Translations under genes and position numbers: made by a program | The notes under the pieces: model-generated | What the model saw: only the letters and a program-made list of their open reading frames with translations | Database searches by the model: none | What the model was told of the DNA's origin: nothing | Source: Bradyrhizobium sp. CIAT3101 | Lineage (GTDB): Bacteria; Pseudomonadota; Alphaproteobacteria; Rhizobiales; Xanthobacteraceae | Direction of reading: 5' to 3' | NCBI RefSeq assembly: GCF_029714945.1 | Contig: NZ_CP121634.1 | Location: 248,001-312,000 of the forward strand | Length of the DNA stretch: 64,000 nucleotides | Shown: positions 39,269 to 48,516 of the stretch, piece after piece | Layout of the letters: each line of letters opens with the position of its first letter | Position numbering within the stretch: the first letter of the stretch is position 1

Positions 39269-39656
39269 GGACGCAACGGAACCGAAACCGGCCTCGCCCG
39301 AGCGCGTCGCCGCGTTCCGCACCGGCATCTCGGCCGAGAGTCGCGCCGCAGCCTTCCTGATGGCAAAGGGCTACCGCATCCTCGCCAAGCGCTACCGGAC
39401 GCCGCATGGCGAGATCGACCTCGTGGCGCGGCGACGCAATTTGATCGCCTTCGTCGAGGTCAAGGCGCGTGCCAGCCTCGATGAGGCCGCCTACGCGGTG
39501 ACGCCGCGCCAGCAGCGGCGCATCATCGACGCCGCGCAGGGCTGGCTGGCCACGCATCCCGAGCATGCGGAATTCGAATTGCGATTCGACGCCATGCTGA
39601 TTGCGCCGCGATCACTTCCACGCCATGTGTTGGCGGCATTCGACGCCTCGACCTGA
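39255..39656 (+). CDS. yraN: YraN family (UPF0102) endonuclease-like protein
   Basis: A 133-residue member of the UPF0102 family, with a restriction-endonuclease-like core of unproven function. [34 protein letters not shown], given here only as a region (residues about 37-72), holds the GEIDL and EVKAR motifs that form a PD-(D/E)xK-type active site. The link to rsmI is widely conserved. The start at 39255 lies inside rsmI, giving a 14 nt overlap. Confidence 0.88.
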
Positions 39657-39666
39657 AAGGCAGACC

Positions 39667-40611
39667 ATGAAACTGAACGTCGCCGTCCAGATGGACCCCA
39701 TCGCCCGCATCAACATCAAGGGCGACTCCACCTTTGCGCTGCTCCTGGAGGCGCAGAAGCGCGGCCACGGCCTGTCCTATTACACGCCCGACAAGCTTTC
39801 GATGGTCGGCGAGGAGATCGTTGCGCCGGTCCAGCTCCTGACCGTACGCGACGAGCCCGGCGATCATTTCACCCTGGGCGAGCCCCGGCGCGAGGCGCTG
39901 AACGGCTTCGACGTGGTGCTGCTGCGCCAGGACCCGCCGTTCGACCTCGCCTACATCACCTCGACGCACATGCTCGAGCGGATTCATCCGAAGACGCTGG
40001 TCGTCAACGACCCGGCCTCGGTGCGCAACGCACCCGAAAAGCTGTTCGTGATGAATTTCCCGCAGCTGATGCCGCCGACCTTGATCTCGCGCGACCTCGA
40101 TGAGATCAACGCGTTCCGCGACAAGCACGGCGCCGTCGTGATGAAGCCGCTGCACGGCCATGGCGGCGCCGCGGTGTTCCGCGTGATGCCGCAGGACATG
40201 AATTTCGGCTCGCTGTTCGACATGTTCTCGGTCACCTTCAAGGAGGCCTGGGTGATCCAGCAGTTCATCCCCGAGGTGAAGCTCGGCGACAAGCGCATCA
40301 TCCTGGTCAATGGCGAGTTCGCAGGCGCGGTGAACCGCGTGCCGGCCGCCGACGACCTCCGCTCCAACATGGTGCGCGGCGGCGCGGCCAAGGAGACCGA
40401 GCTGACCCCGCGCGAGCGCGAGATCTGCGCTACCGTCGGCCCTGCGCTGCGCGAGCGCGGCCTGCTGTTCGTCGGCATCGACGTCATCAACGGCAACCTC
40501 ACCGAGATCAACGTGACCTCGCCGACGGGCATTCGCGCCATCGCCCGCCTCGGAGGCCCGGACGTCGCGGCCAGGATCTGGGACGTGATCGAGCAGAAGC
40601 GGGCGAAATAA
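39667..40611 (+). CDS. gshB: Glutathione synthetase
   Basis: Joins gamma-glutamylcysteine and glycine with ATP to make glutathione. A 314-residue ATP-grasp enzyme with [12 protein letters not shown] at the start, [15 protein letters not shown] as the ATP loop and [13 protein letters not shown] in the grasp domain. [21 protein letters not shown] holds the metal and substrate residues near the C-terminus. The ATG at 39667 is fixed by family homology. It follows yraN after 10 nt and is probably co-transcribed. Confidence 0.96.
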   Translation: MKLNVAVQMDPIARINIKGDSTFALLLEAQKRGHGLSYYTPDKLSMVGEEIVAPVQLLTVRDEPGDHFTLGEPRREALNGFDVVLLRQDPPFDLAYITSTHMLERIHPKTLVVNDPASVRNAPEKLFVMNFPQLMPPTLISRDLDEINAFRDKHGAVVMKPLHGHGGAAVFRVMPQDMNFGSLFDMFSVTFKEAWVIQQFIPEVKLGDKRIILVNGEFAGAVNRVPAADDLRSNMVRGGAAKETELTPREREICATVGPALRERGLLFVGIDVINGNLTEINVTSPTGIRAIARLGGPDVAARIWDVIEQKRAK

Positions 40612-40642
40612 CGCCGGCCATGGCGCGCGCAATCTCCCCGGT

Positions 40643-40769
40643 GTCGTTCCCGCGAACGCGGGGACCCATACCGCGGAATCTATCGATTGCGGACGATCGA
40701 CATTCCGAACGACGAGTCTTCGCCAAACTTTTCCGTGGGCTTATGGGTCCCTGCGTTCGCAGGGACGAC
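40643..40769. repeat. Family A palindromic intergenic element, copy 2
   Basis: 127 bp, the same length as the copy at 2426. Its 28 bp ends (40643-40670 and 40742-40769) match as inverted copies in 25 of 28 positions. The core is clearly related to that of copy 1, including ACGAGTCTTCGCCAAAC. Confidence 0.85.
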
Positions 40770-40852
40770 GTCGGTGATGTGTCGCGTTGTTTCCGACTCA
40801 CCTCCACCGCAACCCATCACTAACCACCCATTCACCATGACGCGCCCCGCGC

Positions 40853-40870
40853 CTCGTGCGAACGCACGAG
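40853..40870. promoter_or_regulatory. Perfect 18 bp palindrome upstream of cpaB
   Basis: CTCGTGCG-AA-CGCACGAG lies 190 bp before cpaB. It could be a regulatory site for the pilus genes or a hairpin in their leader. Confidence 0.35.
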
Positions 40871-41059
40871 CGCGCATGCGTGAATCTACGGAGTCGGCGC
40901 CGTTCGAATAACGCGGCATTCACCATCTGCCGAAAACCAGCAGCATCACTGACCATCACACTCGGTCTCGCAACACCCCTTATACTTTTACTCCCTACTC
41001 ATCGATGCAGGGGAACCCGCCACGTGCGGTTCGCGTACCCCGCGTAAGAGTAGAAGCGT

Positions 41060-41881
41060 ATGAACACCGCACGCATTGTGGTTCTCGTCATCGCGCTGGG
41101 CGCCGGCGGCGTCGCTGCGTATCTGGCGAGCAGCTACGACAACAAACCCGCGACCGCGCTCCCGGTGGCCGAGAAGCTGCCGACGGTCGAGGTGCTCGTC
41201 GCCAAATCCGACATTCAGCTCGGCCAGGCCGTGAAGGCCGAGGATCTGCAATGGCAGACCTGGCCGCAATCGACCGCAAGCAGCGCCTTCATCCGCCGCG
41301 ACAACCGGCCCGACGCGCAGACCCAGATCGCCGGCTCGATCGCACGCGTGCCCTTGATGCAGGGCGAGCCGATCCGCGAGCAGAAGCTGGTGAGGGCCGA
41401 CGGCTCCGGCTTCATGGCCGCGATCCTGCCGTCCGGGATGCGGGCCGTATCCACCGAGATTTCAGCCGAGACCGCGGCCGGCGGCTTCATCCTGCCGAAC
41501 GACCGCGTCGACATCGTCCTGACGCGACGCCTGAAGAATCCCGACGGTGTCGGCACCAACGGCTCGACCGGCGGCAATGACCTGATCCTGTCGGAGGTCA
41601 TCCTGACCAATATCCGCGTGCTCGCGATCGATCAGGCGCCGAAGGAAAAGGAAGGCCAGAACGCCGTGGTCGGCAAGACCGTCACGCTCGAGCTCCGCCC
41701 CGACCAGATCACGACGCTCTCGGTCTCGCGCCAGGGCGGCACGCTGACACTCGCGCTGCGCAGCATCGCCGATGCGAGCGCCGCAGACGGGCCCGAGGAC
41801 CAGGCATTCAAGCAGCGTTCGAACGGCGTGAACGTGATCCGCTACGGCGTGCAAGCGAGACAACTGACGTCACAGAAGTGA
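41060..41881 (+). CDS. cpaB: Flp pilus assembly protein CpaB
   Basis: An inner-membrane or periplasmic component of the Tad/Flp pilus. The 273-residue protein starts with a membrane anchor (ARIVVLVIALGAGGVAAYL). An SAF domain follows (VEVLVAKSDIQLGQAVKAEDLQW), then the RcpC/CpaB region with DVVLTRR-like DIVLTRRLK. It is the first of four tandem pilus genes; the next starts 7 nt after it. Confidence 0.92.
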   Translation: MNTARIVVLVIALGAGGVAAYLASSYDNKPATALPVAEKLPTVEVLVAKSDIQLGQAVKAEDLQWQTWPQSTASSAFIRRDNRPDAQTQIAGSIARVPLMQGEPIREQKLVRADGSGFMAAILPSGMRAVSTEISAETAAGGFILPNDRVDIVLTRRLKNPDGVGTNGSTGGNDLILSEVILTNIRVLAIDQAPKEKEGQNAVVGKTVTLELRPDQITTLSVSRQGGTLTLALRSIADASAADGPEDQAFKQRSNGVNVIRYGVQARQLTSQK

Positions 41882-41888
41882 TGGGGAC

Positions 41889-43406
41889 ATGATGACCTAC
41901 GGGGACAATCGGATGGGCCTGCGCATTCGGGGGAAGCGCGCCGGCTCGATCTGGGCAGGGGCAATGCTGTTACTGGGGCTGGTCGCAGTCCCCGATCTCG
42001 TCCGTGCTGCGGATGCGCCGGTCGGAGACCAGGCGCCGATGCAGGCGCCGGACCTCGGCGTGTCGCCGGTTTCGACCATGCCGGCGCGGATGCGCTCGCT
42101 GTCGCTCGGCATCGGCAAGTCGGTCGTGATCGACCTGCCGCGCGAGGTCAAGGATGTGCTGGTGGCTGATCCCAAGATCGCCAATGCGGTAATCCGCTCG
42201 GCGCAGCGCGCCTATATCATCGGCGGCCAGGTCGGCCAGACCAACGTGGTGTTCTTCTCCGCCGACGGTCAGCAGGTCGCGTCCTACGACATCGCGGTCA
42301 AGCGCGACCTCAACGGCATGCGCACGGCGCTGCGCTCATCGCTGCCGGGCGTGCAGATCGAAGGCGTCGGCGACAGCGTGATGCTGACCGGCTCGGTGTC
42401 GAGCCCGGTCGAGGCCCAGCAGGCCGGCGACGTCGCCGCCAAGCTCGTCGGCGGCGCCGACAAGGTCGTCAACAACATCGTCGTGCGCGGTCGCGACCAG
42501 GTGATGCTGAAAGTCGTCGTCGGCGAAGTCCGCCGCGACATCGTCAAGCAATTGGGCGTCGATCTCAGCGCCAGCCTGAATGCCGGCACCGCGGTGGTGA
42601 ATTTCAACAATTCCAACCCGTTCTCGGTCTCCGGCGGCCCGCTGGTCTCCAGCAACGGGCTCGGCGTCGCCGGCCTCGCCAAGGGCGTCGCCACCGTCAG
42701 CGCCACCATGCGCGCGATGGAGAGCGCGGGCGTGATGCGGACGCTGGCCGAGCCGAGCCTGACCGCGATCTCCGGTGAATCCGCGACCTTCATCGCGGGC
42801 GGCGAATTCCCGATTCCCGCCGGCTATTCCTGCGATCCGACCACGCATGTCTGTACCACCCAGATCTCCTACAAGAAGTTCGGTATCTCCCTGAACTTCA
42901 CGCCGGTCGTGCTCAGCGAGGGCCGGATCAGCCTGCGCGTGATGACCGAGGTCTCGGAGCTGTCGAACCAGCAGGCGATCACCGTGACGCAGGCGGTGTC
43001 GTCGACCGCGAACAACTCCATCACCATTCCCTCGATCCAGACCCGCCGCGCCGAGACCACGCTCGAGATTCCTTCGGGCGGGTCGATGGCGATGGCCGGC
43101 CTGATCCAGCAGCAGACCAAGCAGGCCATCAACGGCCTGCCCGGCGTCGACCAGGTGCCGATCCTCGGCGCGCTGTTCCGCAGCCAGGACTTCGTCAACA
43201 ACGAGACCGAGCTGATGGTGATCGTGACCCCCTATGTGGTGCGAGCGGTCGCCCAGAAGGAATTGTCGCGGCCCGATGACGGCTTCGCGCCGTCCTCCGA
43301 TGCGCAGTCGGCGCTGCTCGGCCGCATGAACCGCCTCTACGGCATCGCGCGCCGGGTCGATCCGATCGACGGCAATGCCGGTGATTTCGGCTTCATCATC
43401 GACTGA
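41889..43406 (+). CDS. cpaC: Type II/III secretin-family protein CpaC (Tad pilus outer-membrane channel)
   Basis: The 505-residue outer-membrane secretin through which the Tad pilus passes. An N-terminal signal (about residues 20-40, with Ala-rich end VRAADA) is followed by the pilus-specific N domain (GKSVVIDLPREVKDVLVADPKIAN) and a BON domain. The secretin core follows, with LAEPSLTAISGESATFIAGGEFPIP and the closing VPILGALFRSQDF. ATG codons at 41889 and 41892 are both possible. It sits between cpaB and cpaD in the standard order. Confidence 0.93.
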   Translation: MMTYGDNRMGLRIRGKRAGSIWAGAMLLLGLVAVPDLVRAADAPVGDQAPMQAPDLGVSPVSTMPARMRSLSLGIGKSVVIDLPREVKDVLVADPKIANAVIRSAQRAYIIGGQVGQTNVVFFSADGQQVASYDIAVKRDLNGMRTALRSSLPGVQIEGVGDSVMLTGSVSSPVEAQQAGDVAAKLVGGADKVVNNIVVRGRDQVMLKVVVGEVRRDIVKQLGVDLSASLNAGTAVVNFNNSNPFSVSGGPLVSSNGLGVAGLAKGVATVSATMRAMESAGVMRTLAEPSLTAISGESATFIAGGEFPIPAGYSCDPTTHVCTTQISYKKFGISLNFTPVVLSEGRISLRVMTEVSELSNQQAITVTQAVSSTANNSITIPSIQTRRAETTLEIPSGGSMAMAGLIQQQTKQAINGLPGVDQVPILGALFRSQDFVNNETELMVIVTPYVVRAVAQKELSRPDDGFAPSSDAQSALLGRMNRLYGIARRVDPIDGNAGDFGFIID

Positions 43407-43455
43407 CACCAACGGTTCGGGGACCGGGCGAGATACGGGCAAGGGGGATGAAGCG

Positions 43456-44190
43456 ATGACGAAGACAAATGATCGACGTCGCAACTGGCGCATCGCGCTC
43501 GCGCTGACGGGGCTCTCCGTCGCGCTGGGCGCCTGCAACACCACGGGTGATGTCGTCACCACCCAGACGGTGCCGACCGACTATCGCATGCGTCACCCGA
43601 TCGCGGTCCAGGAAGGCAAGCGCTCGATCGTGATCTTCGTCGGCAAGGCGCGCGGCGGGCTTTCGGCCGAGCAGCACGCCGACGTGACGGGCATCGCCCA
43701 GGACTGGGTGCGCGAAGGCACCGGCTCCGTCGTCGTCGACGTGCCCATCGACACCACGAATTCGCGCGCGGCGGCTGCGACCTATCGCGAGATCCGCGCC
43801 GTGCTCGGCAGCGGCGGCGTGCCGTCGCGCGCCATCGTGCAGCATCCCTATCGTCCCGAAGATCCCGGACTGCTTCCGACCATCCGGCTGAGCTATTCCA
43901 AGATCGCGGCGGTCGCCGGCCCCTGCGGATTGTGGCCCGAGGACATGGGACCGTCGATCCTCGACCCCGGCTACAACGAGAACCGGCCCTACTTCAATCT
44001 CGGCTGCGCCACCCAGCGCAACCTCGCCGCGATGATCGACAACCCCGCCGACCTCGAGCAGCCGCGCGCCGAGACGCCGGCCTATACCGCACGGCGCGAC
44101 ATCGCCTTCGACCGCTACCGCAAGGGCACGACCACGGCGACCTCTTATCCCGAGGCTGACAAGGCCAAACTCAGCGACACAGGCAAATGA
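43456..44190 (+). CDS. cpaD: CpaD family pilus assembly lipoprotein
   Basis: A 244-residue lipoprotein with lipobox LGAC at about residues 24-27. The mature part includes RHPIAVQEGKRSIVIFVGKARGGLS and PCGLWPEDMG, matching CpaD proteins, which help the pilus secretin assemble or localise. AAGGGGG lies 8-10 nt before the ATG. The cpaE start overlaps its end (ATGA), so the two are coupled. Confidence 0.9.
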   Translation: MTKTNDRRRNWRIALALTGLSVALGACNTTGDVVTTQTVPTDYRMRHPIAVQEGKRSIVIFVGKARGGLSAEQHADVTGIAQDWVREGTGSVVVDVPIDTTNSRAAAATYREIRAVLGSGGVPSRAIVQHPYRPEDPGLLPTIRLSYSKIAAVAGPCGLWPEDMGPSILDPGYNENRPYFNLGCATQRNLAAMIDNPADLEQPRAETPAYTARRDIAFDRYRKGTTTATSYPEADKAKLSDTGK

Positions 44191-45476
44191 CGGACATCCA
44201 CGACGAAGAAGCGGACGATCCGCAGCACCCCGAGGAACACATTGCGCCGGTTCCCCGCATCTCGGTGCAGGCCTTTTGCGAGACCGAGCAGACGCTCGCC
44301 GCGGTGACCGCGGCCGGCCAGGACCGCCGTCTCGCCAAGGCGCATCTCACCGCCAAGAGCGGCGGCCTCGCCGCGGCGATCGAAGTCTATGACACGATGC
44401 CGACGCCGAACGTCATCGTGATCGAATCCGACGGCACGCGCGACATTCTCGAGGGGCTCGACGATCTCGCCGGCGTCTGCGATCCCGGCACCCGCGTGGT
44501 CGTGATCGGCAATCCCAACGACACCGCGCCCTATCGCGAGCTGGTGCGTCGCGGCGTCAACGATTACGTGGTCGGGCCGGTCGAGACCCTCGACGTCGTG
44601 CGCTCGATCTGCAGCCTGTTCTCGGCGTCCGAGACCATCATCACCGGCCGCGTCATCGCGGTGGTCGGCGCCAAGGGCGGCGTCGGCGCCTCCACCGTCG
44701 CGCACAACGTGGCCTGGACCATCGCGCGCGACCTCGCGCTCGACTCCGTCGTGATCGATCTCGACCTCGCCTTCGGTACCGCCGGCCTCGACTACAACCA
44801 GGATCCGGCGCAGGGAATCGCCAACGCGGTGCTGTCGCAGGACCGGCCGGACACGGCGCTGATGGAGCGCCTGCTCGCCAAATGCACCGAGCGCCTCAGC
44901 CTCCTCGCTGCCCCCGCCACGCTCGATCGCGTCTATGATTTCGGCGCGGAAGCGTTCGATGCCATCTTCGACACGCTGCGCATGACCACGCCCTGCATCG
45001 TGCTCGACGTGCCGCACCAATGGTCGGCCTGGACCAAGCGCGCGCTGGTCAATGCCGACGACATCGTCATCGTGGCCGAGCCGGATCTCGCCAACCTGCG
45101 CAACACCAAGAACATGCTGACCGTGCTCAAGACGGCGCGGCCGAACGACCGGCCACCGCTCTACTGCATCAACCAGGTCGGCATGCACAAGCGCGCCGAG
45201 ATCGACGTCAAATCGTTCGCCAAGACGATGGAGAGCCAGCCGCTCGCGGTGATCCCGTTCGATTCAAAGCTGTTCTCGACTGCCGCCAATAACGGCCAGA
45301 TGATCGCGGAGGTCTCCAAGAGCCACCGCACCACCGTGCTGTTCCAGAATATGGCCAATCGCCTGGCCGGACGCGGCGAGGTGAAGAAGCCGAAGCGTTC
45401 GCTGCTCGAACCGCTGCTGAAGAAGCTGAAGGGCAAATCGGGGCGCGGATCCGCTCCGCATCGCAAGGCGTCGTAA
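44187..45476 (+). CDS. cpaE: Pilus assembly ATPase CpaE (ParA/MinD-like)
   Basis: A 429-residue protein that localises the Tad machinery, related to MinD. The N-terminal receiver-like half (about 25-145) is followed by a P-loop ATPase with the deviant Walker A GAKGGVGAST and DLDLAFGTAGLDYNQDP. A basic C-terminal tail (RSLLEPLLKKLKGKSGRG) follows. Its ATG overlaps cpaD by 4 nt. The pilus motor ATPase (cpaF) that normally comes next is absent; the next gene is a convergent TPR lipoprotein. Confidence 0.92.
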   Translation: MTDIHDEEADDPQHPEEHIAPVPRISVQAFCETEQTLAAVTAAGQDRRLAKAHLTAKSGGLAAAIEVYDTMPTPNVIVIESDGTRDILEGLDDLAGVCDPGTRVVVIGNPNDTAPYRELVRRGVNDYVVGPVETLDVVRSICSLFSASETIITGRVIAVVGAKGGVGASTVAHNVAWTIARDLALDSVVIDLDLAFGTAGLDYNQDPAQGIANAVLSQDRPDTALMERLLAKCTERLSLLAAPATLDRVYDFGAEAFDAIFDTLRMTTPCIVLDVPHQWSAWTKRALVNADDIVIVAEPDLANLRNTKNMLTVLKTARPNDRPPLYCINQVGMHKRAEIDVKSFAKTMESQPLAVIPFDSKLFSTAANNGQMIAEVSKSHRTTVLFQNMANRLAGRGEVKKPKRSLLEPLLKKLKGKSGRGSAPHRKAS

Positions 45477-45521
45477 GCACGAGCGCGTTTTCGGGCGCGC
45501 AGGACTCTCAGCGGCGGCGGA

Positions 45522-46301
45522 TTACTTCTCCGCCCGCTGCTGCTGCTTCTTCGACAGCAGCTGGCGCAGCGCCGTGACCTTGGCTGCGGCCTGATCCGGC
45601 GGCAAATCTGCTTTCACAAGGATTTCAGCCTCGGCCTCGCGGCCCTGTAATCCCAACACGAGTGCGAAATTGGCGCGGACCCGCGCATCGTTCTGATTGC
45701 GCTGATGAGCGCGGCCGAGCACCTGTTCGGCCTTCGACAGATTATTTTGCAGCATGTAGGACAGGCCGAGGTTGGACAGCACGGTCGGCTCGTCGGGCAC
45801 GATCTTGAGCGCTGCGGCGTAATATTGCTGCGCTTCCTCGTTGCGGCCGAGCTGATCGAGCGCGGCGCCCTGCGCCGACAGGATGCGCCAGTCCGGATCC
45901 TCCGGCGTATGCGCGCGGCTGAGCACGTCGAAAGCCTGCTGGAAATTGCCATTGTCGGCGAGCGCACGACCATAGCCGGCGAGCAGCGCCTTGTTGCTGG
46001 GATGGGCGAGCACGGCCTGCTCCATCACCGCGACCGCCTGGGCACGCTGGCCGCTTTCGCGCAGCGCCTTGCCGTATTCGAGCGCGACATTGGGATCGCT
46101 GGGCTTGGCGCGATAGCGCTCCCGCAGGGCGTCCATGGGCCTGGCGTCGGCCGTCGCCGCAGGCTCCGACTTGCTGCCGCCACCGAGCGCGCCGGTCACG
46201 TCCTCCAGGCTCGTGGTCTGGCAGCCACCAAGGGCAAGCACCAGAAGCGCGGGAAGCAGGAATCTCGCCGGGGGAGAGGCAAGGGACGAACGCTTGGACA
46301 T
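45522..46301 (-). CDS. TPR-repeat lipoprotein, TadD-like
   Basis: A 259-residue lipoprotein with lipobox LGGC at about residues 24-27, then at least four TPR units (about 70-225; for example NVALEYGKALRESGQRAQAVAVMEQAV). TadD lipoproteins of this form act in Tad pilus secretion, and the position beside cpaE supports that, but the strand is opposite, so it has its own promoter. A general tetratricopeptide scaffold is the alternative. Confidence 0.82.
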   Translation of the reverse strand: MSKRSSLASPPARFLLPALLVLALGGCQTTSLEDVTGALGGGSKSEPAATADARPMDALRERYRAKPSDPNVALEYGKALRESGQRAQAVAVMEQAVLAHPSNKALLAGYGRALADNGNFQQAFDVLSRAHTPEDPDWRILSAQGAALDQLGRNEEAQQYYAAALKIVPDEPTVLSNLGLSYMLQNNLSKAEQVLGRAHQRNQNDARVRANFALVLGLQGREAEAEILVKADLPPDQAAAKVTALRQLLSKKQQQRAEK

Positions 46302-46384
46302 ACTCTGATCACCGCCGGCGGACTGATCAGAGATGCTTTGCCGATTAACGCTAAATTCCCGTTAAGGAAACGCGTCTGTCAGGA

Positions 46385-46630
46385 TTAGTCGGTGAATTCC
46401 GCACCGAATTCGCAGCCGATGCGCCAGCGCAGGCGGCACTGGCGGGAATAATCGGGCGCGAAGATGATGGTGAATTGCGGCGGCACTTCCAGAAACTCCG
46501 CCACGACCTTCACGCCCCCATCCGAGATATCCGTGATCGTGCAGTCCCGCGGCAGCGAGCCCGCACCAAAATGGATCTTGGCGAGCCGCGTGCACACCCG
46601 ACGTTCGCTTCTGCGGCGATTTGCAAGCAT
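46385..46630 (-). CDS. PilZ domain protein (possible c-di-GMP effector)
   Basis: An 81-residue single-domain PilZ protein. RRRSERR near the N-terminus supplies the RxxxR c-di-GMP motif, and DISDGGVKV supplies the DxSxxG motif, so both halves of the ligand site are present. Such small PilZ proteins pass c-di-GMP signals to motility, pili or polysaccharide systems. It lies beside the pilus genes and could act on them; this is inference from position. Confidence 0.8.
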   Translation of the reverse strand: MLANRRRSERRVCTRLAKIHFGAGSLPRDCTITDISDGGVKVVAEFLEVPPQFTIIFAPDYSRQCRLRWRIGCEFGAEFTD

Positions 46631-46868
46631 TTGAATTCTTCACCCGTTAGACCACGGCCCATCCCGCAGCCTTAGGAGTAGCGGACATTCGTTGGAATGT
46701 GCTGAGCGTAGCCGGTCGCATTCGAGGCGTAGTCGAAGCTTAATGTCGTCGTCCCGTTGACCGGTCGTTAGGGAATGCGGCGCCCTCGCCTTCGTTCCCG
46801 TATTGTTCTTGTCAGGGCGGTCCGGGTCTGCTACCCCTAATTGTGCGAGGGGCAAATCTGGTTCGAGA

Positions 46869-48407
46869 ATGGTCCAGCGGGTTTCGACAGTCGCCTTTGA
46901 AGGGATCGAGGCCCGCGCGGTCGACGTGCAGGTGCAGGTCGCGCCGGGCCTGCCGGCCTTCGCCATCGTCGGCCTTCCCGACAAGGCGGTGTCGGAGGCG
47001 CGCGAGCGGGTCCGCTCGGCGCTGATCGCCTCGGGCCTGGCGCTGCCGGCGCGGCGGATCACCGTCAATCTTGCCCCTGCCGACCTGCCCAAGGAGGGCA
47101 GCCATTACGACCTGCCGATCGCGCTCGGCCTGATGGCGGCGATCGGCGCGATTCCGCCGGATGCGCTGACCGGCTTTACCGTGCTCGGCGAGCTCGGCCT
47201 CGACGGCTCGATCGCGCCGGTGGCCGGCGTTCTGCCGGCCGCGATCGGCGCCAACGTGCGCGAGGAAGGCCTGATCTGTCCGGCAGCCTGCGGCTCGGAA
47301 GCGGCATGGGCAAGCCCGGATATCCAGATCGTCGCCGCACATTCGCTGATTCAGATCGCCAACCATTTCAAGGGCACGCAAGTGCTGTCGCGGCCCGAGC
47401 CGAAGGTGCACGAGGCTGCCGCCTCAAGGCTCGACCTGCGCGACATCAAGGGCCAGGAGAGCGCCAAGCGCGCGCTGGAGATCGCGGCCGCGGGCGGTCA
47501 TCACCTCCTGATGATCGGCGCGCCCGGAGCCGGCAAATCGATGCTGGCGGCGCGCCTGCCCTCGATCCTGCCGCCGCTGTCGCCGAGCGAATTGCTCGAG
47601 GTCTCGATGATCGCCTCCGTCGCCGGCGAGATCGAGGGTGGCGCGCTGACATCGCAGCGGCCGTTCCGCTCGCCGCATCATTCCGCCAGCATGGCCGCGC
47701 TCACCGGCGGCGGCGCGCGCGCAAAGCCCGGCGAGATCTCGCTGGCGCATCAGGGCGTGCTGTTCCTCGACGAGCTGCCCGAGTTCGATCCGCGCGTGCT
47801 GGATTCGCTGCGCCAGCCGCTGGAGAACGGCGAGGTCTCGGTCTCCCGCGCCAACCATCGCGTCACCTACCCTGCCCGCTTCATGCTGATCGCGGCGATG
47901 AATCCGTGCCGCTGCGGCAACGCGTTCGAGCCCGGCTATTCCTGCAAGCGCGGCCGCATCGACCGCTGCACCGGCGATTACCAGGCGCGCATCTCCGGCC
48001 CGCTGATGGACCGTATCGATCTGCGCATCGAAGTGCCGGCCGTGACCGCAGCCGATCTGATCCTGCCGCCGCCGGCCGAAGGCTCCGCTGAGGTCGCCGC
48101 GCGCGTCGCAGCCGCGCGCGACATCCAGCTCGCGCGCTACGCGGATGCCGGACTGCCGCAGATCCGCACCAATGCCGAGGCGCCGGCGTCCGTTCTGGAG
48201 GACATCGCCAAGCCGGACGCGCAGGGACAGAAGCTGCTGCGCGATGCCGCCGAAACCATGCGGCTGTCGGCGCGCGGCTATCACCGGGTGCTGCGGGTGG
48301 CGCGCACGCTCGCCGACCTCGACGGCGCCGACAAGATCGGCCGGCTGCATCTCGCCGAAGCGCTGTCCTACCGTGCACTCGCGGAGGATGTGCGCCAGCT
48401 GGCGTGA
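46869..48407 (+). CDS. comM: YifB/ComM family Mg-chelatase-like AAA+ ATPase
   Basis: A 512-residue protein with an N-terminal Lon-like domain (FEGIEARAVDVQVQVAPGLPAFAIVGLPD region, about residues 9-37) and a Walker A motif GAPGAGKS near 220. A Mg-chelatase core follows, with LDELPEFDPRVLDSLRQPLE and MNPCRCGN. ComM is a hexameric helicase that helps branch migration during natural transformation. The ATG at 46869 lies next to the conserved core start. No other competence genes are nearby. The gene is divergent from the PilZ gene. Confidence 0.9.
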   Translation: MVQRVSTVAFEGIEARAVDVQVQVAPGLPAFAIVGLPDKAVSEARERVRSALIASGLALPARRITVNLAPADLPKEGSHYDLPIALGLMAAIGAIPPDALTGFTVLGELGLDGSIAPVAGVLPAAIGANVREEGLICPAACGSEAAWASPDIQIVAAHSLIQIANHFKGTQVLSRPEPKVHEAAASRLDLRDIKGQESAKRALEIAAAGGHHLLMIGAPGAGKSMLAARLPSILPPLSPSELLEVSMIASVAGEIEGGALTSQRPFRSPHHSASMAALTGGGARAKPGEISLAHQGVLFLDELPEFDPRVLDSLRQPLENGEVSVSRANHRVTYPARFMLIAAMNPCRCGNAFEPGYSCKRGRIDRCTGDYQARISGPLMDRIDLRIEVPAVTAADLILPPPAEGSAEVAARVAAARDIQLARYADAGLPQIRTNAEAPASVLEDIAKPDAQGQKLLRDAAETMRLSARGYHRVLRVARTLADLDGADKIGRLHLAEALSYRALAEDVRQLA

Positions 48408-48516
48408 TGTGAACGCGCATCAACCCGGCGGTAACGAGTTTCCTTTACGCTCTGCAAACCATAGGGCCCACAAGTTTCAGTCCGGGCTTAGTCGTGTCCT
48501 TGGCGAGTAGCGTGTC

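Larger units (their letters stand above)
40612..41059. other. Gene-free stretch upstream of the cpa operon
   Basis: These 448 bases contain a family A element (40643-40769), an 18 bp palindrome (40853-40870) and an AT-richer leader from about 40920. No pilin-like ORF was found: there is no short hydrophobic protein with a Gly/Glu cleavage site. The leader probably holds the cpaB promoter, but no motif can be fixed. Confidence 0.6.

Noticed and set aside
40612..41059. A possible Flp pilin gene before cpaB
   Set aside because: No short ORF with a hydrophobic helix and a prepilin cleavage site exists in the stretch; the short frames lie in a repeat.
46631..46700. A tRNA-like segment (TTAGACCACGGCCCAT) near the PilZ gene start
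   Set aside because: No acceptor stem, T-arm or anticodon arm could be formed around it.
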